Source: Desulfovibrio sp.
GTDB taxonomy: Bacteria; Desulfobacterota; Desulfovibrionia; Desulfovibrionales; Desulfovibrionaceae
Reading direction: 5' to 3'
Assembly: GCA_030145055.1 (NCBI GenBank)
Contig: JAQYWK010000004.1
Span: forward strand, 510,701-574,700
Length of the DNA stretch: 64,000 bases
Shown here: positions 63,398 through 64,000 of the stretch, in pieces
Layout of the letters: each line of letters starts with the position of its first letter
Position numbering within the stretch: position 1 is the first letter of the stretch
Position numbers and translations under genes: made by a program
The notes under the pieces: model-generated
The model's database searches: none
What the model saw: the letters and a program-made list of their open reading frames with translations, nothing else
Told to the model about the DNA's origin: nothing

Positions 63398-64000
63398 TTA
63401 AGAAGAACATCCGAATAAATCTTTCATGCCACGAACAGCCTGATTAATTCTCTGTCTGTTTTCCACTAAAGCCATACGCACATGGTCGTCTCCGTAACTA
63501 CCGAAACCGAGGCCCGGAGCAACAGCTACTTTGCATTCGCGTAAGAGCAATTTTGAGAATTCAACTGAACCTAAGTGTTTAAACTGTTCAGGAATCTCTG
63601 CCCAGAGGAACTGTGTTGCTTTCGGAGGAGTTACATCCCAACCTATGCGCTGCAATCCTTCGCATAATGCGTCGCGGCGATCCTGATAAATGTCCATCAT
63701 TTCGCGAACGCATTCCTGTGGTCCGCTTAGTGCGGCGCATGCAGCAATTTGAATGGGCTGAAACAGTCCGTAATCCAGATAACTTTTAATACGTGTCAAA
63801 GCCTGTACCATTTCTTGGTTACCACAGCAGAAGCCTACACGCCAACCCGGCATTGAGTAACTTTTAGACAAGGAGAAGAACTCAACTCCAACATCTTTTG
63901 CTCCGCGAGCCTGCAAGAAGCTTGGAGCTTTGTACCCGTCAAAAGTAAAATCAGCATAAGCCAGATCATGAATAACCAGCAGGTCATTCTCTTTAGCGAA
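63398..64000 (-). CDS. alaC: AlaC-type aminotransferase (partial, cut by window end)
   Basis: The C-terminal 200 residues of a class I/II PLP aminotransferase. The frame is open to the window edge, so the start lies beyond 64000. The residues [17 protein letters not shown] and the PLP-Lys motif [15 protein letters not shown] match E. coli AlaC (glutamate-pyruvate transaminase). The C-terminal [16 protein letters not shown] holds the substrate-carboxylate Arg. It sits upstream of hom on the same strand, so a role in aspartate- or alanine-family amino acids is plausible. Confidence 0.9.
   Translation of the reverse strand, partial: FAKENDLLVIHDLAYADFTFDGYKAPSFLQARGAKDVGVEFFSLSKSYSMPGWRVGFCCGNQEMVQALTRIKSYLDYGLFQPIQIAACAALSGPQECVREMMDIYQDRRDALCEGLQRIGWDVTPPKATQFLWAEIPEQFKHLGSVEFSKLLLRECKVAVAPGLGFGSYGDDHVRMALVENRQRINQAVRGMKDLFGCSS

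Noticed and set aside
1-64000. CRISPR arrays, insertion sequences, integrases or prophage blocks
   Set aside because: No regularly spaced repeats, transposase or integrase motifs, or phage structural genes were seen in any frame.

Overview
The window looks like a chromosomal segment of a marine-type sulfate reducer of the Desulfovibrionaceae (closest in feel to Maridesulfovibrio/Desulfovibrio). The evidence is a CooA-regulated Ni carbon monoxide dehydrogenase with a D-cluster CX2C motif, a membrane-anchored tetraheme cytochrome c3, paired ferredoxin-containing MinD-type ATPases, a hom plus apgM-like (proposed homoserine kinase) pair, and the order lysS-lolC-lolD-bamA-skp-lpxD-fabZ-lpxA-lpxI. 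Base composition is moderately AT-rich and uniform. I see no insertion sequence, integrase, CRISPR array or rRNA. This is mostly core chromosome with a few accessory genes. The taxon is inferred from gene content, not from a database search.

Layout. 1-1.3 kb: the 3' end of an unidentified gene, a small CULT-domain (cereblon-like) gene, and two near-identical tandem tRNA-Asn units, each with its own promoter and terminator. 1.4-11.4 kb: a tightly packed envelope-biogenesis run (lysS, lipoprotein release LolCD, BamA, Skp, and lipid A genes lpxD, fabZ, lpxA, lpxI). 11.4-13.5 kb (minus strand): two Fe-S MinD-family ATPases and a small Gly-rich partner. 13.7-19.9 kb: a DUF89 phosphatase, a giant AsmA-type protein, a YihY/BrkB protein and a small duplicated-domain membrane protein. 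20.1-23.6 kb: the cooA, cooS, cooC CO-oxidation module with a recognisable CooA palindrome.

23.8-33.2 kb: housekeeping genes (YdcF, tgt, nth, a monoheme cytochrome, cutA), a run of three kinase-fold genes (PfkB, APH, APS-kinase-like), miaB, a DUF151 nuclease and a PHP hydrolase. 33.2-38.4 kb: a sirtuin followed by the Tol-Pal system (tolQ, tolR, tolA, tolB, pal). 38.5-42.5 kb (minus): pgpA, a CII-like regulator, a PAS-GGDEF-EAL protein and maf. 42.7-48.1 kb: an MBL-fold hydrolase, a motB-motA pair in inverted order, glk and a pyridine nucleotide-disulfide oxidoreductase. 48.1-51.1 kb (minus): an S9 peptidase lipoprotein and a membrane GGDEF protein with an altered active site.

51.4-56.8 kb: a purine phosphoribosyltransferase, then a BMP-type nucleoside ABC importer (binding protein, two permeases, duplicated ATPase), consistent with purine salvage. 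57.2-59.5 kb: tetraheme cytochrome c3, a TetR regulator with a perfect palindromic operator, and a PNPOx-DUF2867 fusion. 59.5-64 kb (minus): an amidohydrolase and a run alaC (cut by the window edge), hom, apgM-like, thioesterase.

I found no clear-cut undescribed system. The best leads are the cereblon-like protein, the BamA with an extra N-terminal domain, the CO-responsive module without CooF or hydrogenase, the TetR/fusion-protein pair, and the PfkB-APH-kinase run.
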